A stretch of DNA of 64,000 nt from Siphonodentalium dalli (Eukaryota > Mollusca > Scaphopoda > Gadilida > Siphonodentaliidae): contig CP136064.1 of assembly GCA_032622095.1 (NCBI GenBank), positions 124,001 through 188,000 of the forward strand. The letters run 5' to 3'. The notes beneath the pieces were generated by a model. The model saw only the letters and a program-made list of their open reading frames with translations, ran no database searches and was not told the DNA's origin. Position numbers and translations under genes: made by a program. Every line of letters begins with the position of its first letter. The stretch's first letter is position 1. Below are positions 11,403-25,126 of the stretch, piece after piece.

Positions 11403-13463
11403 ATGGTGGAGTACGGTTGGATATTTTCAATTTGGCGCATGTTTCTCCATACCGTGCCATGTCAAATCTGGCCATATCCGAATCGGGTTGTCATTTACAA
11501 TGACTGCAGAAAATATATATCTTCATGGTGGAATGCAAATGAATGTTTAAAGGAACAGATGTATCTCAACTTAAAGGGACATAAGTAACACCGTCACCAA
11601 CTTGAAGGGGTATCTGCTATAGACTGGTTACATGGTGGAGTACGGTTGGATATTTTCAATTTTGCGCATGTTTCTACATACCGCGCCATGTCAAATCTGG
11701 CCATATCCGAATCGGGTTGTCATTTACAATGACTGCAGAAAATAAATATCTTCATGTTGGAATGCAAATGTATGTTTAAAGGAACAGATGTATCTCAACT
11801 TAAAGGGACATAAGTAACACAGTCACCAACTTAAAGAGGTGTCTGATTTAGAATGGTTCCATGGTGGAGTACGGTTGGATATTTTCTACTTGGCGCATGT
11901 TTCTCCATACCGCGCCATGTCAAATCTGGCCATATCCGAATCGGGTTGTCATTTACAATGACTGCAGAAAATATATATCTTCATGGTGGAATGCAAATGT
12001 ATGTTTAAAGGAACAGATGTATCTCAACTTAAAGGGACATAAGTAACACAGTCACCAACTTTAAGGGGTATCTGCTATAGACTGGTTCCATGGTGGAGTA
12101 CTGTTGGATATTTTCAATTTGGCGCATGTTTCTCCATACCGCGCCATGTCAAATCTGGCCATATCCGAATCGGGTTGTCATTTACAATGACTGCAGAAAA
12201 TATATATCTTCATGGTGGAATGCAAATGTATGTTTAAAGGAACAGATGTATCTCAACTTAAAGGGACATAAGTAACACCGTCACCAACTTTAAGGGGTAT
12301 CTGCTATAGACTGGTTCCATGGTGGAGTACTGTTGGATATTTTCAATTTGGCGCATGTTTCTCCCTACCGCGTCATGTGAAATCTGGCCATATCCGAATC
12401 GGGTTGTCATTTACAATGACTACAGAAAATAAATATCTTCATGTTGGAATGCAAATGTATGTTTAAAGAAACAGATGTATCTCAACTTAAAGGGACATAA
12501 GTAACACAGTCACCAACTTTAAGGGGTATCTGCTATAGACTGGTTCCATGGTGGAGTACTGTTGGATATTTTCAATTTGGCGCATGTTTCTCCCTACCGC
12601 GCCATGTCAAATCTGGCCATATCCGAATCGGGTTGTCATTTACAATGACTACAGAAAATAAATATCTTCATGTTGGAAAGCAAATGTATGTTTAAAGGAA
12701 CAGATGTATCTCAACTTAAAGGGACATAAGTAACACAGTCACCAACTTAAAGGGGTATCTGCTATAGACTGGTTCCATGGTGGAGTACTGTTGGATATTT
12801 TCAATTTGGCGCATGTTTCTCCATACCGCGCCATGTCAAATCTGGCCATATCCGAATCGGGTTGTCATTTACAATGACTGCAGAAAATATATATCTTCAT
12901 GGTGGAATGCAAATGTATGTTTAAAGGAACAGATGTATCTCAACTTAAAGGGACATAAGTAACACAGTCACCAACTTAAAGGGGTATCTGCTATAGACTG
13001 GTTACATGGTGGAGTACGGTTGGATATTTTCAATTTGGCGCATGTTTCTCCATACCGCGCCATGTCAAATCTGGCCCTATCCGAATCGGGTTGTCATTTA
13101 CAATGACTGCAGAAAATATATATCTTCATGGTGGAATGCAAATGTATGTTTAAAGGAACAGATGTATCTCAACTTAAAGGGACATAAGTAACACAGTCAC
13201 CAACTTTAAGGGGTATCTGCTATAGACTGGTTCCATGGTGGAGTACGGTTGGATATTTTCAATTTGGCGCATGTTTCTCCATACCGCGCCATGTCAAATC
13301 TGGCCATATCCGAATCGGGTTGTCATTTACAATGACTGCAGAAAATATATATCTTCATGTTGGAATGCAAATGTATGTTTAAAGGAACAGATGTATCTCA
13401 ACTTAAAGGGACATAAGTAACACCGTCACCAACTTTAAGGGGTATCTGCTATAGACTGGTTAC
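11403..13463 (+). repeat. HOR copy, 9-mer (2061 bp)
   Basis: Same nine monomers as 9342-11402. The E monomer carries a private CpG to TpG change (ACCGTGCC near 11454). Confidence 0.88.
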
Positions 13464-16400
13464 ATGGTGGAGTACGGTTGGATATTTTCAATTTGGCGCA
13501 TGTTTCTCCATACCGCGCCATGTCAAATCTGGCCATATCCGAATCGGGTTGTCATTTACAATGACTGCAGAAAATATATATCTTCATGGTGGAATGCAAA
13601 TGAATGTTTAAAGGAACAGATGTATCTCAACTTAAAGGGACATAAGTAACACCGTCACCAACTTGAAGGGGTATCTGCTATAGACTGGTTACATGGTGGA
13701 GTACGGTTGGATATTTTCAATTTTGCGCATGTTTCTACATACCGCGCCATGTCAAATCTGGCCATATCCGAATCGGGTTGTCATTTACAATGACTGCAGA
13801 AAATAAATATCTTCATGTTGGAATGCAAATGTATGTTTAAAGGAACAGATGTATCTCAACTTAAAGGGACATAAGTAACACAGTCACCAACTTAAAGAGG
13901 TGTCTGATTTAGAATGGTTCCATGGTGGAGTACGGTTGGATATTTTCTACTTGGCGCATGTTTCTCCATACCGCGCCATGTCAAATCTGGCCATATCCGA
14001 ATCGGGTTGTCATTTACAATGACTGCAGAAAATATATATCTTCATGGTGGAATGCAAATGTATGTTTAAAGGAACAGATGTATCTCAACTTAAAGGGACA
14101 TAAGTAACACAGTCACCAACTTTAAGGGGTATCTGCTATAGACTGGTTCCATGGTGGAGTACTGTTGGATATTTTCAATTTGGCGCATGTTTCTCCATAC
14201 CGCGCCATGTCAAATCTGGCCATATCCGAATCGGGTTGTCATTTACAATGACTGCAGAAAATATATATCTTCATGGTGGAATGCAAATGTATGTTTAAAG
14301 GAACAGATGTATCTCAACTTAAAGGGACATAAGTAACACCGTCACCAACTTTAAGGGGTATCTGCTATAGACTGGTTCCATGGTGGAGTACTGTTGGATA
14401 TTTTCAATTTGGCGCATGTTTCTCCCTACCGCGTCATGTGAAATCTGGCCATATCCGAATCGGGTTGTCATTTACAATGACTACAGAAAATAAATATCTT
14501 CATGTTGGAATGCAAATGTATGTTTAAAGAAACAGATGTATCTCAACTTAAAGGGACATAAGTAACACAGTCACCAACTTTAAGGGGTATCTGCTATAGA
14601 CTGGTTACATGGTGGAGTACAGTTGGATATTTTCAATTTTGCGCATGTTTCTCCATACCGCGCCATGTCAAATCTGGCCATATCCGAATCGGGTTGTCAT
14701 TTACAATGACTACAGAAAATAAATATCTTCATGTTGCAATGCAAATGTATGTTTAAAGGAACGGATGTATCTCAACTTAAAGGAACATAAGTAACACAGT
14801 CACCAACTTAAAGAGGTGTCTGCTATAGACTGGTTCCATGGTGGAGTACTGTTGGATATTTTCTATTTGGCGCATGTTTCTCCATACCGCGCCATGTCAA
14901 ATCTGGCCATATCCGAATCGGGTTGTCATTTACAATGACTACAGAAAATAAATATCTTCATGTTGGAATGCAAATGTATGTTTGAAGAAACAGATGTATC
15001 TCAACTTAAAGGGACATAAATAACACAGTCACCAAATTTAAGGGGTATCTGCTATAGACTGGTTCCATGGTGGAGTACGGTTGGATATTTTCAATTTGGC
15101 GCATGTTTCTCCATACCGCGCCATGTCAAATCTGGCCATATCCGAATCGGGTTGTCATTTACAATGACTGCAGAAAATATATATCTTCATGTTGGAATGC
15201 AAATGTATGTTTAAAGGAACAGATGTATCTCAACTTAAAGGGACATAAGTAACACCGTCACCAACTTTAAGGGGTATCTGCTATAGACTGGTTCCATGGT
15301 GGAGTACTGTTGGATATTTTCAATTTGGCGCATGTTTCTCCATACCGCGCCATGTGAAATCTGGCCATATCCGAATCGGGTTGTCATTTACAATGACTAC
15401 AGAAAATAAATATCTTCATGTTGGAATGCAAATGTATGTTTAAAGAAACAGATGTATCTCAACTTAAAGGGACATAAGTAACACAGTCACCAACTTAAAG
15501 GGGTATCTGCTATAGACTGGTTACATGGTGGAGTACGGTTGGATATTTTCAATTTTGCGCATGTTTCTCCATACCGCGCCATGTCAAATCTGGCCATATC
15601 CGAATCGGGTTGTCATTTACAATGACTACAGAAAATATATATCTTCATGTTGCAATGCAAATGTATGTTTAAAGGAACGGATGTATCTCAACTTAAAGGA
15701 ACATAAGTAACACAGTCACCAACTTAAAGAGGTGTCTGATTTAGACTGGTTCCATGGTGGAGTACGGTTGGATATTTTCTATTTGGCGCATGTTTCTCCA
15801 TACCGCGCCATGTTAAATCTGGCCATATCCGAATCGGGTTGTCATTTACAATGACTACAGAAAATAAATATCTTCATGTTGGAATGCAAATGTATGTTTG
15901 AAGGAACAGATGTATCTCAACTTAAAGGGACATAAGTAACACAGTCACCAACTTTAAGGGGTATCTGCTATAGACTGGTTACATGGTGGAGTACGGTTGG
16001 ATATTTTCTATTTGGCGCATGTTTCTCCATACCGCGCCATGTCAAATCTGGCCATATCCGAATCGGGTTGTCATTTACAATGACTACAGAAAATAAATAT
16101 CTTCATGTTGGAATGCAAATGTATGTTTAAAGAAACAGATGTATCTCAACTTAAAGGGACATAAGTAACACAGTCACCAACTTTAAGGGGTATCTGCTAT
16201 AGACTGGTTCCATGGTGGAGTACTGTTGGATATTTTCAATTTGGCGCATGTTTCGCCCTACCGCGCCATGTCAAATCTGGCCATATCCGAATCGGGTTGT
16301 CATTTACAATGACTACAGAAAATAAATATCTTCATGTTGGAATGCAAATGTATGTTTAAAGGAACAGATGTATCTCAACTTAAAGGGACATAAGTAACAC

Positions 16401-17127
16401 CGTCACCAACTTTAAGGGGTATCTGCTATAGACTGGTTACATGGTGGAGTACGGTTGGATATTTTCTATTTGGCGCATGTTTCTCCATACCGCGCCATGT
16501 CAAATCTGGCCATATCCGAATCGGGTTGTCATTTACAATGACTGCAGAAAATATATATCTTCATGTTGGAATGCAAATGTATGTTTAAAGGAACAGATGT
16601 ATCTCAACTTAAAGGGACATAAGTAACACAGTCACCAACTTTAAGGGGTATCTGCTATAGACTGGTTACATGGTGGAGTACGGTTGGATATTTTCAATTT
16701 TGCGCATGTTTCTCCATACCGCGCCATGTCAAATCTGGCCATATCCGAATCGGGTTGTCATTTACAATGACTGCAGAAAATATATATCTTCATGGTGGAA
16801 TGCAAATGTATGTTTAGAGGAACAGATGTATCTCAACTTAAAGGGACATAAGTAACACAGTCACCAACTTTAAGGGGTATCTGCTATAGACTGGTTCCAT
16901 GGTGGAGTACGGTTGGATATTTTCAATTTGGCGCATGTTTCTCCATACCGCGCCATGTCAAATCTGGCCATATCCGAATCGGGTTGTCATTTACAATGAC
17001 TGCAGAAAATATATATCTTCATGTTGGAATGCAAATGTATGTTTAAAGGAACAGATGTATCTCAACTTAAAGGGACATAAGTAACACCGTCACCAACTTT
17101 AAGGGGTATCTGCTATAGACTGGTTAC
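13464..17127 (+). repeat. HOR copy, 16-mer (3664 bp)
   Basis: The longest E-to-E unit of P1. It begins like the 9-mer (E, C, T, ACTGTTGG-A, D), then has C (GTTGCAATGC), B (TTTGAAGAAAC), A, D (CATGTGAAATC), a C-like GTTGCAATGC monomer, B, B, D, then three A/C monomers. The part 14609-17027 has a collinear copy at 55548-57966. Confidence 0.82.
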
Positions 17128-19188
17128 ATGGTGGAGTACGGTTGGATATTTTCAATTTGGCGCATGTTTCTCCATACCGCGCCATGTCAAATCTGGCCAT
17201 ATCCGAATCGTGTTGTCATTTACAATGACTGCAGAAAATATATATCTTCATGGTGGAATGCAAATGAATGTTTAAAGGAACAGATGTATCTCAACTTAAA
17301 GGGACATAAGTAACACCGTCACCAACTTGAAGGGGTATCTGCTATAGACTGGTTACATGGTGGAGTACGGTTGGATATTTTCAATTTTGCGCATGTTTCT
17401 ACATACCGCGCCATGTCAAATCTGGCCATATCCGAATCGGGTTGTCATTTACAATGACTGCAGAAAATAAATATCTTCATGTTGGAATGCAAATGTATGT
17501 TTAAAGGAACAGATGTATCTCAACCTAAAGGGACATAAGTAACACAGTCACCAACTTAAAGAGGTGTCTGATTTAGAATGGTTCCATGGTGGAGTACGGT
17601 TGGATATTTTCTACTTGGCGCATGTTTCTCCATACCGCGCCATGTCAAATCTGGCCATATCCGAATCGGGTTGTCATTTACAATGACTGCAGAAAATATA
17701 TATCTTCATTGTGGAATGCAAATGTATGTTTAAAGGAACAGATGTATCTCAACTTAAAGGGACATAAGTAACACAGTCACCAACTTTAAGGGGTATCTGC
17801 TATAGACTGGTTCCATGGTGGAGTACTGTTGGATATTTTCAATTTGGCGCATGTTTCTCCATACCGCGCCATGTCAAATCTGGCCATATCCGAATCGGGT
17901 TGTCATTTACAATGACTGCAGAAAATATATATCTTCATGGTGGAATGCAAATGTATGTTTAAAGGAACAGATGTATCTCAACTTAAAGGGACATAAGTAA
18001 CACCGTCACCAACTTTAAGGGGTATCTGCTATAGACTGGTTCCATGGTGGAGTACTGTTGGATATTTTCAATTTGGCGCATGTTTCTCCCTACCGCGTCA
18101 TGTGAAATCTGGCCATATCCGAATCGGGTTGTCATTTACAATGACTACAGAAAATAAATATCTTCATGTTGGAATGCAAATGTATGTTTAAAGAAACAGA
18201 TGTATCTCAACTTAAAGGGACATAAGTAACACAGTCACCAACTTTAAGGGGTATCTGCTATAGACTGGTTCCATGGTGGAGTACTGTTGGATATTTTCAA
18301 TTTGGCGCATGTTTCTCCCTACCGCGCCATGTCAAATCTGGCCATATCCGAATCGGGTTGTCATTTACAATGACTACAGAAAATAAATATCTTCATGTTG
18401 GAAAGCAAATGTATGTTTAAAGGAACAGATGTATCTCAACTTAAAGGGACATAAGTAACACAGTCACCAACTTAAAGGGGTATCTGCTATAGACTGGTTC
18501 CATGGTGGAGTACTGTTGGATATTTTCAATTTGGCGCATGTTTCTCCATACCGCGCCATGTCAAATCTGGCCATATCCGAATCGGGTTGTCATTTACAAT
18601 GACTGCAGAAAATATATATCTTCATGGTGGAATGCAAATGTATGTTTAAAGGAACAGATGTATCTCAACTTAAAGGGACATAAGTAACACAGTCACCAAC
18701 TTAAAGGGGTATCTGCTATAGACTGGTTACATGGTGGAGTACGGTTGGATATTTTCAATTTGGCGCATGTTTCTCCATACCTCGCCATGTCAAATCTGGC
18801 CCTATCCGAATCGGGTTGTCATTTACAATGACTGCAGAAAATATATATCTTCATGGTGGAATGCAAATGTATGTTTAAAGGAACAGATGTATCTCAACTT
18901 AAAGGGACATAAGTAACACAGTCACCAACTTTAAGGGGTATCTGCTATAGACTGGTTCCATGGTGGAGTACGGTTGGATATTTTCAATTTGGCGCATGTT
19001 TCTCCATACCGCGCCATGTCAAATCTGGCCATATCCGAATCGGGTTGTCATTTACAATGACTGCAGAAAATATATATCTTCATGTTGGAATGCAAATGTA
19101 TGTTTAAAGGAACAGATGTATCTCAACTTAAAGGGACATAAGTAACACCGTCACCAACTTTAAGGGGTATCTGCTATAGACTGGTTAC
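17128..19188 (+). repeat. HOR copy, 9-mer (2061 bp)
   Basis: Nine monomers in the standard order. Private changes include ATCGTGTTG near 17211, CAACCTAAAG near 17523 and ACCTCGCC near 18780. Confidence 0.85.
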
Positions 19189-20333
19189 ATGGTGGAGTAC
19201 GGTTGGATATTTTCAATTTGGCGCATGTTTCTCCATACCGCGCCATGTCAAATCTGGCCATATCCGAATCGGGTTGTCATTTACAATGACTGCAGAAAAT
19301 ATATATCTTCATGGTGGAATGCAAATGAATGTTTAAAGGAACAGATGTATCTCAACTTAAAGGGACATAAGTAACACCGTCACCAACTTGAAGGGGTATC
19401 TGCTATAGACTGGTTACATGGTGGAGTACGGTTGGATATTTTCAATTTTGCGCATGTTTCTACATACCGCGCCATGTCAAATCTGGCCATATCCGAATCG
19501 GGTTGTCATTTACAATGACTGCAGAAAATAAATATCTTCATGTTGGAATGCAAATGTATGTTTAAAGGAACAGATGTTTCTCAACTTAAAGGGACATAAG
19601 TAACACAGTCACCAACTTAAAGAGGTGTCTGATTTAGAATGGTTCCATGGTGGAGTACGGTTGGATATTTTCTACTTGGCGCATGTTTCTCCATACCGCG
19701 CCATGTCAAATCTGGCCATATCCGAATCGGGTTGTCATTTACAATGACTGCAGAAAATATATATCTTCATGGTGGAATGCAAATGTATGTTTAAAGGAAC
19801 AGATGTATCTCAACTTAAAGGGACATAAGTAACACAGTCACCAACTTTAAGGGGTATCTGCTATAGACTGGTTCCATGGTGGAGTACTGTTGGATATTTT
19901 CAATTTGGCGCATGTTTCTCCATACCGCGCCATGTCAAATCTGGCCATATCCGAATCGGGTTGTCATTTACAATGACTGCAGAAAATATATATCTTCATG
20001 GTGGAATGCAAATGTATGTTTAAAGGAACAGATGTATCTCAACTTAAAGGGACATAAGTAACACCGTCACCAACTTTAAGGGGTATCTGCTATAGACTGG
20101 TTCCATGGTGGAGTACGGTTGGATATTTTCAATTTGGCGCATGTTTCTCCATACCGCGCCATGTCAAATCTGGCCATATCCGAATCGGGTTGTCATTTAC
20201 AATGACTGCAGAAAATATATATCTTCATGTTGGAATGCAAATGTATGTTTAAAGGAACAGATGTATCTCAACTTAAAGGGACATAAGTAACACCGTCACC
20301 AACTTTAAGGGGTATCTGCTATAGACTGGTTAC
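19189..20333 (+). repeat. HOR copy, 5-mer (1145 bp)
   Basis: Order E, C, T, ACTGTTGG-A, A. It equals the 9-mer with an internal loss of exactly four monomers (D, D, ACTGTTGG-A, GGCCCTATCC). The C monomer has GATGTTTCTCAAC, as does the next copy near 20720, showing that the two are sisters. Confidence 0.85.
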
Positions 20334-21707
20334 ATGGTGGAGTACGGTTGGATATTTTCAATTTGGCGCATGTTTCTCCATACCGCGCCATGTCAAATCT
20401 GGCCATATCCGAATCGGGTTGTCATTTACAATGACTGCAGAAAATATATATCTTCATGGTGGAATGCAAATGAATGTTTAAAGGAACAGATGTATCTCAA
20501 CTTAAAGGGACATAAGTAACACCGTCACCAACTTGAAGGGCTATCTGCTATAGACTGGTTACATGGTGGAGTACGGTTGGATATTTTCAATTTTGCGCAT
20601 GTTTCTACATACCGCGCCATGTCAAATCTGGCCATATCCGAATCGGGTTGTCATTTACAATGACTGCAGAAAATAAATATCTTCATGTTGGAATGCAAAT
20701 GTATGTTTAAAGGAACAGATGTTTCTCAACTTAAAGGGACATAAGTAACACAGTCACCAACTTAAAGAGGTGTCTGATTTAGAATGGTTCCATGGTGGAG
20801 TACGGTTGGATATTTTCTACTTGGCGCATGTTTCTCCATACCGCGCCATGTCAAATCGGGCCATATCCGAATCGGGTTGTCATTTACAATGACTGCAGAA
20901 AATATATATCTTCATGGTGGAATGCAAATGTATGTTTAAAGGAACAGATGTATCTCAACTTAAAGGGACATAAGTAACACAGTCACCAACTTTAAGGGGT
21001 ATCTGCTATAGACTGGTTCCATGGTGGAGTACTGTTGGATATTTTCAATTTGGCGCATGTTTCTCCATACCGCGCCATGTCAAATCTGGCCATATCCGAA
21101 TCGGGTTGTCATTTACAATGACTACAGAAAATAAATATCTTCATGTTGGAATGCAAATGTATGTTTAAAGGAACAGATGTATCTCAACTTAAAGGGACAT
21201 AAGTAACACCGTCACCAACTTTAAGGGGTATCTGCTATAGACTGGTTCCATGGTGGAGTACTGTTGGATATTTTCAATTTGGCGCATGTTTCTCCCTACC
21301 GCGTCATGTGAAATCTGGCCATATCCGAATCGGGTTGTCATTTACAATGACTACAGAAAATAAATATCTTCATGTTGGAATGCAAATGTATGTTTAAAGG
21401 AACAGATGTATCTCAACTTAAAGGGACATAAGTAACACCGTCACCAACTTTAAGGGATATCTGCTATAGACTGGTTACATGGTGGAGTACGGTTGGATAT
21501 TTGCAATTTTGCGCATGTTTCTCCATACCGCGCCATGTCAAATCTGGCCATATCTGAATCGGGTTGTCATTTACAATGACTGCAGAAAATATATATCTTC
21601 ATGTTGGAATGCAAATGTATGTTTAAAGGAACAGATGTATCTCAACTTAAAGGGACATAAGTAACACAGTCACCAACTTTAAGGGGTATCTGCTATAGAC
21701 TGGTTAC
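20334..21707 (+). repeat. Partial HOR copy, 6 monomers, leading out of the E-type module
   Basis: Order E, C, T, ACTGTTGG monomer, D (GCGTCATGTG), then a C monomer with TTTGCAATTTTGCGC at 21479. After this the E/T module ends and the 15-monomer module begins. Confidence 0.7.
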
Positions 21708-24700
21708 ATGGTGGAGTACGGTTGGATATTTTCAATTTTGCGCATGTTTCTCCATACCGCGCCATGTCAAATCTGGCCATATCCGAATCGGGTTGTCATT
21801 TACAATGACTGCAGAAAATAAATATCTTCATGTTGGAATGCAAATGTATGTTTAAAGGAACAGATGTATCTCAACTTAAAGGAACATAGGTAACACAGTC
21901 ACCAACTTAAAGAGGTGTCTGATTTAGACTGGTTCAATGGTGGAGTACGGTTAGATATTTTCTATTTGGCGCATGTTTCTCCATACCGCGCCATGTCAAA
22001 TCTGGCCCTATCCGATTCGGACTGCAGAAAATATATATCTTCATGGTGGAATGCAAATGTATGTTTAAAGAAACAGATGTATCTCAACTTAAAGGGACAT
22101 AAGTAGCACAGTCACCAACTTTAAGGGGTATCTGCTATAGACTGGTTCCATGGTGGAGTACTGTTGGATATTTTCAATTTGGCGCATGTTTCTCCCTACC
22201 GCGCCATGTCAAATCTGGCCATATCCGAATCGGGTTGTCATTTACAATGACTACAGAAAATAAATATCTTCATGTTGGAATGCAAATGTATGTTTAAAGG
22301 AACAGATGTATCTCAACTTAAAGGGACATAAGTAACACAGTCACCAACTTTAAGCGGTATCTGCTATAGACTGGTTCCATGGTGGAGTACGGTTGGATAT
22401 TTTCAATTTGGCGCATGTTTTTCCATACCGCGCCATGTCAAATCTGGCCATATCCGAATCGGGTTGTCATTTACAATGACTACAGAAAATAAATATCTTC
22501 ATGTTGGAAAGCAAATGTATGTTTAAAGGAACAGATGTATCTCAACTTAAAGGGACATAAGTAACACAGTCACCAACTTAAAGGGGTATCTGCTATAGAC
22601 TGGTTCCATGGTGGAGTACGGTTGGAAATTTTCAATTTGGCGCATTTTTCTCCATACCGCGCCATGTCAAATCTGGCCATATCCGAATCGGGTTGTCATT
22701 TACAATAACTGCAGAAAATATATATCTTCATGGTGGAATGCAAATGTATGTTTAAAGGAACAGATGTATCTCAATTTAAAGGGACATAAGTAACACAGTC
22801 ACCAACTTAAAGGGGTATCTGCTATAGACTGGTTCCATGGTGGAGTACGGTTGGATATTTTCAATTTGGTGCATGTTTCTCCATACCGCGCCATGTCAAA
22901 TCTGGCCATATCCGAATCGGGTTGTCATTTACAATGACTACAGAAAATAAATATCTTCATGTTGGAATGCAAATGTATGTTTAAAGAAACAGATGTATCT
23001 CAACTTAAAGGGACATAAGTAACACAGTCACCAACTTTAAGGGGTATCTGCTATAGACTGGTTCCATGGTGGAGTACTGTTGGATATTTTTAATTTGGCG
23101 CATGTTTCTCCCTACCGCGCCATGTCAAATCTGGCCATATCCGAATCGGGTTGTCATTTACAATGACTGCAGAAAATATATATCTTCATGGTGGAATGCA
23201 AATGTATGTTTAAAGGAACAGATGTATCTCAACTTAAAGGGACATAAGTAACACAGTCACCAACTTTAAGGGGTATCTGCTATAGACTGGTTCCATGGTG
23301 GAGTACGGTTGGATATTTTCAATTTGGCGCATGTTTCTCCATACCGCGCCATGTCAAATCTGGCCATATCCGAATCGGGTTGTCATTTACAATGACTGCA
23401 GAAAATATATATCTTCATGTTGGAATGCAAATGAATGTTTAAAGGAACAGATGTATCTCAACTTAAAGGGACATAAGTAACACCGTCACCAACTTTAAGG
23501 GGTATCTGCTATAGACTGGTTACATGGTGGAGTACGGTTGGATATTTTCAATTTTGCGCATGTTTCTCCATACCGCGCCATGTCAAATCTGGCCATATCC
23601 GAATCGGGTTGTCATTTACAATGACTGCAGAAAATAAATATCTTCATGTTGGAATGCAAATGTATGTTTAAAGGAACAGATGTATCTCAACTTAAAGGGA
23701 CATAAGTAACACAGTCACCAACTTTAAGGGGTATCTGCTATAGACTGTTTCCATGGTGGAGTACGGTTGGATATTTACTATTTGGCGCATGTTTCTCCAT
23801 ACCGCGCCATGTCAAATCTGGCCATATCCTAATCGGGTTGTCATTTACAATGACTGCAGAAAATAAATATCTTCATGTTAGAATGCAAATGTATGTTTAA
23901 AGGAACAGATGTATCTCAACTTAAAGGGACATAAGTAACACAGTCACCAACTTAAAGAGGTGTCTGATTTAGACTGGTTCCATGGTGGAGTACGGTTGGA
24001 TATTTTCTATTTGGCGCATGTTTCTCCATACCGCGCCATGTCAAATCTGGCCATATCCGAATCGGGTTGTCATTTACAATGACTACAGAAAATAAATATC
24101 TTCATGTTGGAATGCAAATGTATGTTTAAAGAAACAGATGTATCTCAACTTAAAGGGACATAATTAACACAGTCACCAACTTTAAGGGGTATCTGCTATA
24201 GACTGGTTCCATGGTGGAGTACTGTTGGATATTTTCAATTTGGCACATGTTTCTCCCTACCGCGCCATGTCAAATCTGGCCATATCCGAATCGGGTTGTC
24301 ATTTACAATGACTACAGAAAATAAATATCTTCATGGTGGAATGCAAATGTATGTTTAAAGGAACAGATGTATCTCAACTTAAAGGGACATAAGTAACACA
24401 GTCACCAACTTTAAGGGGTATCTGCTATAGACTGGTTCCATGGTGGAGTACGGTTGGATATTTTCAATTTGGCGCATGTTTCTCCATACCGCGCCATGTC
24501 AAATCTGGCCATATCCGAATCGGGTTGTCATTTACAATGACTGCAGAAAATAATTATCTTTATGTTGGAATGCAAATGTATGTTTAAAGGAACAGATGTA
24601 TCTCAACTTAAAGGGACATAAATAACACAGTCACCAACTTAAAGGGGTATCTGCTATAGACTGGTTCCATGGTGGAGTACGGTTGGATATTTTCAATTTG

Positions 24701-25126
24701 GCGCATGTTTCTCCATACCGCGCCATGTCAAATCTGGCCATATCCGAATCGGGTTGTCATTTACAATGACTGCAGAAAATATATATCTTCATGGTGGAAT
24801 GCAAATGTATGTTTAAAGGAACAGATGTATCTCAACTTAAAGGGACATAAGTAACACAGTCACCAACTTAAAGGGGTATCTGCTATAGACTGGTTCCATG
24901 GTGGAGTACGGTTGGATATTTTCAATTTGGCGCATGTTTCTCCATACCGCGCCATGCCAAATCTGGCCCTATCCGAATCGGGTTGTCATTTACAATGACT
25001 GCAGAAAATATATATCTTCATGGTGGAATGCAAATGTATGTTTAAAGGAACAGATGTATCTCAACTTAAAGGGACATAAGTAACACAGTCACCAACTTTA
25101 AGGGGTATCTGCTATAGACTGGTTAC
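21708..25126 (+). repeat. 15-monomer HOR copy (3419 bp after a 16-bp deletion)
   Basis: A different module from the E/T units. It opens with a C monomer ending GGAACATAGGTAAC, then a monomer with GGTTCAATGG and CCTATCCGATTCGG, a D monomer, a TTTTTCC/TTGGAAAGC monomer, and a monomer with GGTTGGAAATTTTC at 22608. Each of these rare variants returns 15 monomers later. Confidence 0.85.
22008..22030 (+). other. 16-bp deletion removing inverted repeat 2
   Basis: TCCGATTCGG runs straight into ACTGCAG. The 16 bases covering most of GTCATT-TAC-AATGAC are missing. The paralogous monomer 15 units away (25356) shares CGATTCGG but keeps the inverted repeat, so the loss came after, or was not copied in, that duplication. 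Confidence 0.9.
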
